64,000 bases of DNA from Allolucifera butyrica. GTDB taxonomy: Bacteria; Bacillota; Negativicutes; Sporomusales; UPPP01. Positions within the stretch are counted from its first letter, which is position 1. The number at the start of each line of letters is the position of its first letter. Location of the stretch: assembly GCF_900476375.1 (NCBI RefSeq), contig NZ_UPPP01000063.1:1-64000 (forward strand), in the 5' to 3' direction. A program made the translations under genes and the position numbers. The notes beneath the pieces are model-generated. The model ran no database searches, was not told the origin of the DNA, and worked only from the letters and a program-made list of their open reading frames with translations. Positions 61,072 through 64,000 of this stretch are shown here, piece after piece.

Positions 61072-62976
61072 TTACTTTTGTATTTGCTGACGCTTATCCA
61101 TTACGTAATTGGAGCAGGGCTGCTCTTTGGCCAGTTTTTTTAGTTCCGCCGCAATTTCACCAATTTCAAGATAGTTTGAAAAAGGACGGTTTGCCGTAGA
61201 AACAATGGCAATGGAGACACCGACAATCGGAATTTGTTCCCATTGTCCCCGCCGGTTTTTTACTTCGATGTAGCCCTTTTCCCGGTCTTCCGGCTGGTAA
61301 AATGGCAGAATATCGGTATCGAATTGTTCAATGATTGCCTGCGCCAAGGCACAGGCTCGCTCCGGTCTGGTAATGATAATAAAGTCGTCGCCGCCGATGT
61401 GACCGATAAAATCGTTCGTGCCGCCGCTTATGGCCAAACAGCGGCTGATAAGCTGGGCTGTAAACAATAAGACCTTATCACCATGCTCAAACCCGTACTT
61501 ATCATTAAACGCCTTAAAATTATTTAAGTCAAGGTATAAGACGGCAAAAGGCGCCTTATTTGTCACCAGTTCCTTCAACCGGTCTTCAATGAGCAGATTC
61601 CCGGGCAGCCCCGTAAGGGGATTGGCATTATGCGCCCGCCGGATCTGGAGTTTGGTAATATTGTTAAGAAGATTCATAATGGAAACAACACCGACATAAA
61701 TGTCATCCTGTACAACGATGATGTAATCGTATAAATTATATTCTTCCCGGCTCATGGCGATTTGAGACACCGCTTCCAAGGGAAGATCGGCGTTTACGAT
61801 GAGGGGAAACTTATCCATGACCAGTTCTACCGGACGGCGATAATAAAGGGAAACACCGTAATTCGTGCCTAAGTGAAAATATAGCTTATACTTCATTAAA
61901 AGTCCCAAGGGATGCCGATCTTCCAGCACGACAATGCCATTTACCTGTGTCTGATTAAATATAGTTTCCGCATCCCGCACCAAAATTCCTTTTCCTACGG
62001 TTGGAACTGGCTCGACAATCTCACCAATGGTTACACCAAACCCCTGCTGTGTAATTTTCGCTTTTAATTTTTCGTTTTCCATGTTTACATCCATGATAAA
62101 CTCCTTAACTTCCGGCGGAACAGGAGGAGGAGGATTGGCTGGTCGGGCGAGATAGTATCCTTGCGCGTAATGGACACCCATTTTAATTAGCATAGCTAAT
62201 TCCGCCGGTTTTTCGATTCCCTCAGCAATAATTTTACCATTGATCATTGCCGCCAATTGTACCATTGCTTCTAAAATAGCCTGTTTCAGGGGGTTTCTGT
62301 CAATATCCTGAACGATGGACATATCAATTTTTATATAAGCCGGCCGGAGTTCAACGATAGCCTGAAGGCTGGAGTAGCCGGCGCCGGCGTCGTCAATGGC
62401 AATGCTATACCCCTGTTCACGATAATGATATAAAGAACGGCTAAAATTATTAAAGTCACGAATGGCGGTTCTTTCCGTAATTTCAAAGGTAATTTGCTGC
62501 GGTAAAAACCCTTTTTGCTGGATTAGCAATTTGGTAATACCGCCGCGAAAATGAGGGTCTTTGACCACGTCGGCGTTGATATTGAGAAACAACTGCTGAT
62601 AGGACTTTAAAAGGTGTATATTCTGTATGGCCTTTTCCCGGCAGACTTGTTCCAAGGGAAATAAAAGACCACTGTCCTGAGCCACCCGAAAGAGTTCGAG
62701 GGGGGAGTAAAGGGGACTGTTCGCCGGACCGCGGCTGAGTGCTTCGTACCCCATAATGTCGCCTGTTTTTAAATCGACGATCGGTTGATATACCGGAAAA
62801 ATTTCCTTTTCTAAAATAATCCATTCCAATTCATCTTTCAGTACTTTGGTTTGGTTATCCCGCAATTGAACTGCAATTTCTGCTGCTGCTTCATCCGGTA
62901 GCGACATTGTGATTTTTTCCTGCTTTTTAGTTTTATGATAAAAATTTAAGATGTGTTTTGAAAGATAAGCGGGCAT
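61072..62976 (-). CDS. EAL-CBS-GGDEF cyclic-di-GMP protein
   Basis: 634 residues, no membrane segment. EAL domain (about 45-300) with GYEALSRG, FEITERTAI, IDDAGAGYSS and KIDMSIV looks catalytically intact. A CBS pair (about 325-440) and a GGDEF domain (about 455-620) follow, whose active-site loop is GGDDF, a tolerated variant. Domain order (EAL first) is the reverse of the common one. The net activity may be as a phosphodiesterase with regulation through CBS nucleotide binding. ATG after AAAGGAAT. Confidence 0.9.
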   Translation of the reverse strand: MPAYLSKHILNFYHKTKKQEKITMSLPDEAAAEIAVQLRDNQTKVLKDELEWIILEKEIFPVYQPIVDLKTGDIMGYEALSRGPANSPLYSPLELFRVAQDSGLLFPLEQVCREKAIQNIHLLKSYQQLFLNINADVVKDPHFRGGITKLLIQQKGFLPQQITFEITERTAIRDFNNFSRSLYHYREQGYSIAIDDAGAGYSSLQAIVELRPAYIKIDMSIVQDIDRNPLKQAILEAMVQLAAMINGKIIAEGIEKPAELAMLIKMGVHYAQGYYLARPANPPPPVPPEVKEFIMDVNMENEKLKAKITQQGFGVTIGEIVEPVPTVGKGILVRDAETIFNQTQVNGIVVLEDRHPLGLLMKYKLYFHLGTNYGVSLYYRRPVELVMDKFPLIVNADLPLEAVSQIAMSREEYNLYDYIIVVQDDIYVGVVSIMNLLNNITKLQIRRAHNANPLTGLPGNLLIEDRLKELVTNKAPFAVLYLDLNNFKAFNDKYGFEHGDKVLLFTAQLISRCLAISGGTNDFIGHIGGDDFIIITRPERACALAQAIIEQFDTDILPFYQPEDREKGYIEVKNRRGQWEQIPIVGVSIAIVSTANRPFSNYLEIGEIAAELKKLAKEQPCSNYVMDKRQQIQK

Positions 62977-63093
62977 TTTATTATTCCTTTCTTATTCTTA
63001 CTTTCATTGTAATCAAAGTGCCGGCAGCAATTGTTACTCTTGTGTTAAAATCCTGTTAATAAATATTGGTAATTGTCATTTGCCGTCTAAAGT

Positions 63094-63123
63094 GCATTGA
63101 GAACAGACAGGATTGCCATAATA
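63094..63123 (+). promoter_or_regulatory. Sigma-G-like promoter of the second SpoIID-like gene
   Basis: GCATT (63094-63098), an 18-nt spacer and CATAATA (63117-63123) fit gnATR-N18-cATnhTA with one mismatch. The predicted start is ~63130, upstream of the AAGGGGG site. Confidence 0.5.
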
Positions 63124-63159
63124 AAGAAGAAAGAAATTTGGATTAAGGGGGCTACACGT

Positions 63160-64000
63160 ATGAAGCAAAGAGTGCACTGGGTGCTGCCTGTTTTATTGGG
63201 AGTTGTATTGATAGCCGGCGGGTGCTCCTTATTTAAAGGGCCGCAGCAAAAGCCGGCGCCTTCGCAGCCTGCGCCTCAGCGGCAGGCAGTACAGGGAAAT
63301 GAGCCGGATATTTCCGTGTATATGCATGAAACGGGCGAAAAGAAAACAATGAAGATGGAAGATTATATAGCCGGTGTAGTAGCAGGGGAAATGAAGAATG
63401 ACTGGCCCATAGAAGCCCTGGCTACGCAGGCTATATTAGCCCGTACTTTTACGGTACAGGCCATTGAAACCAAAGGGGGAGTTCCTTCCCGGGGAACGCA
63501 GGCGTCCACCGATGTCAAGGAATTTCAGGCTTACAACGCCAAGGAAGTCAATGATAACGTAAAGAAAGCGGTAGAAATGACCCGGGGCATGATCATTACT
63601 TACCAGGGAAAACCGATTAACTCCTGGTTTCATTCTTCCGCCGGCGGCATTACGGCGACTGCGAAAGAAGGTCTTGATTATAAAGAAGCGGAACCGCCCT
63701 ATATTCAGTCGGTTCAGTCACCGGATGATTTGGCGCCTGCCGATATTAAAAACTGGACGGCAACTTTTAGCAAAAAGGAAATTATGGATGCTCTTGCCAA
63801 GCAGGGCCATAAGGTAAACAGCCTGGACAGTTTGGAAATCAGCCAAAAGGGACCATCGGGCCGGGCCACGGTATTTTTGATTAATAAAACCGTCCAGGTA
63901 TCCGGACCGGAATTTCGTATTGGTTTAGGCGTCAGCAAACTGAAATCCCTACTGCTGGATAAGGTGGAATTTAACGGTGATAATGTAATATTTACTGGTA
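63160..64000 (+). CDS. SpoIID/LytB-domain lipoprotein (runs off the right edge)
   Basis: About 280 residues visible. Lipobox LIAGGC near residue 22, a Pro/Gln-rich linker, then the SpoIID domain (KMEDYIAGVVAGEMKNDWPIEALATQAILART, STDVKEFQAYNAKEVN, SWFHSSAGGITATAKEG). It is a paralogue of the gene at 27266-28264, with similar PIEALA/PMEALA blocks. The C-terminal GHGVGMSQ-type motif lies outside the window. ATG after AAGGGGGC. Confidence 0.88.
   Translation, partial: MKQRVHWVLPVLLGVVLIAGGCSLFKGPQQKPAPSQPAPQRQAVQGNEPDISVYMHETGEKKTMKMEDYIAGVVAGEMKNDWPIEALATQAILARTFTVQAIETKGGVPSRGTQASTDVKEFQAYNAKEVNDNVKKAVEMTRGMIITYQGKPINSWFHSSAGGITATAKEGLDYKEAEPPYIQSVQSPDDLAPADIKNWTATFSKKEIMDALAKQGHKVNSLDSLEISQKGPSGRATVFLINKTVQVSGPEFRIGLGVSKLKSLLLDKVEFNGDNVIFTG

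Overview
The window looks like chromosome of an endospore-forming Firmicute. The best guess is a Negativicute of the Sporomusaceae type, but that is inference from gene content and from general knowledge of gene order, not from a database search. Reasons: spo0F, fin, spoVT, spoVB-like and SpoIID-like genes are present; two neighbourhoods follow Bacillus subtilis order (ywiB-argS-rpoE-pyrG-...-spo0F and fin-mfd-spoVT-yabM-yabN); purL is the long single-chain form; and the energy genes (hypF, 2-oxoacid:acceptor oxidoreductase, CoA-disulfide reductase) suit an anaerobe. Base composition looks even, and no prophage, insertion sequence, CRISPR array, tRNA or rRNA was seen.

Layout. 1-1.2 kb: 5' part of hypF. 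1.3-2.5 kb: a 3D-domain protein behind a c-di-AMP riboswitch, and two tiny hydrophilic genes. 2.6-5.5 kb: a two-component system with a Met-rich sensor and a DUF2680 protein whose promoter carries three phased TTCACA boxes. 5.6-8.0 kb: a sulfur-relay operon (CoADR-rhodanese, TusA, DsrE). 8.3-10.4 kb: an MFS exporter and a LysR regulator. 10.7-16.6 kb: purL, a 43-residue membrane peptide and a P-loop PEPCK/HPr-kinase-like protein. 16.8-21.3 kb: a TetR-controlled HlyD/ABC exporter. 21.4-24.8 kb: KorAB-type oxidoreductase and a cytochrome b-like protein. 24.8-28.8 kb: an atypical Mur ligase, a VanW protein, a SpoIID-like protein and a possible small nuclease. 29.1-33.4 kb: DUF1934-argS-rpoE-pyrG. 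33.5-37.4 kb: sppA, Yip1 and a large lipoprotein. 37.4-40.6 kb: spo0F, a Cys-rich protein, a LysM-M23 peptidase, a miniature PrsW-like protein and fin. 40.8-48.4 kb: mfd, spoVT, spoVB-like, yabN/mazG and HU. 48.5-55.8 kb: a rearranged Pho/Pst locus. 56-64 kb: an MCP, an unknown gene, a predicted Pho-controlled small RNA, UspA, a phospholipase C-like protein, a UgtP-like glycosyltransferase, an EAL-CBS-GGDEF protein and the start of a second SpoIID-like gene.

The most interesting signals are regulatory. (1) Two phased PhoP boxes spelled exactly as at pstS, plus a third phased hexamer, sit before a -10 and a ~105-nt non-coding stretch ending in a terminator, which suggests a phosphate-starvation sRNA. 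(2) A sigma-F-like promoter precedes a 127-residue PrsW-like intramembrane protein and fin. (3) A terminal-inverted-repeat element containing a Spo0A-box-like core lies upstream of purL and of mfd. (4) Sigma-H- and sigma-G-like promoters precede spo0F, the M23 peptidase, spoVT and both SpoIID-like genes. (5) Dispersed hairpin repeats recur in intergenic regions.
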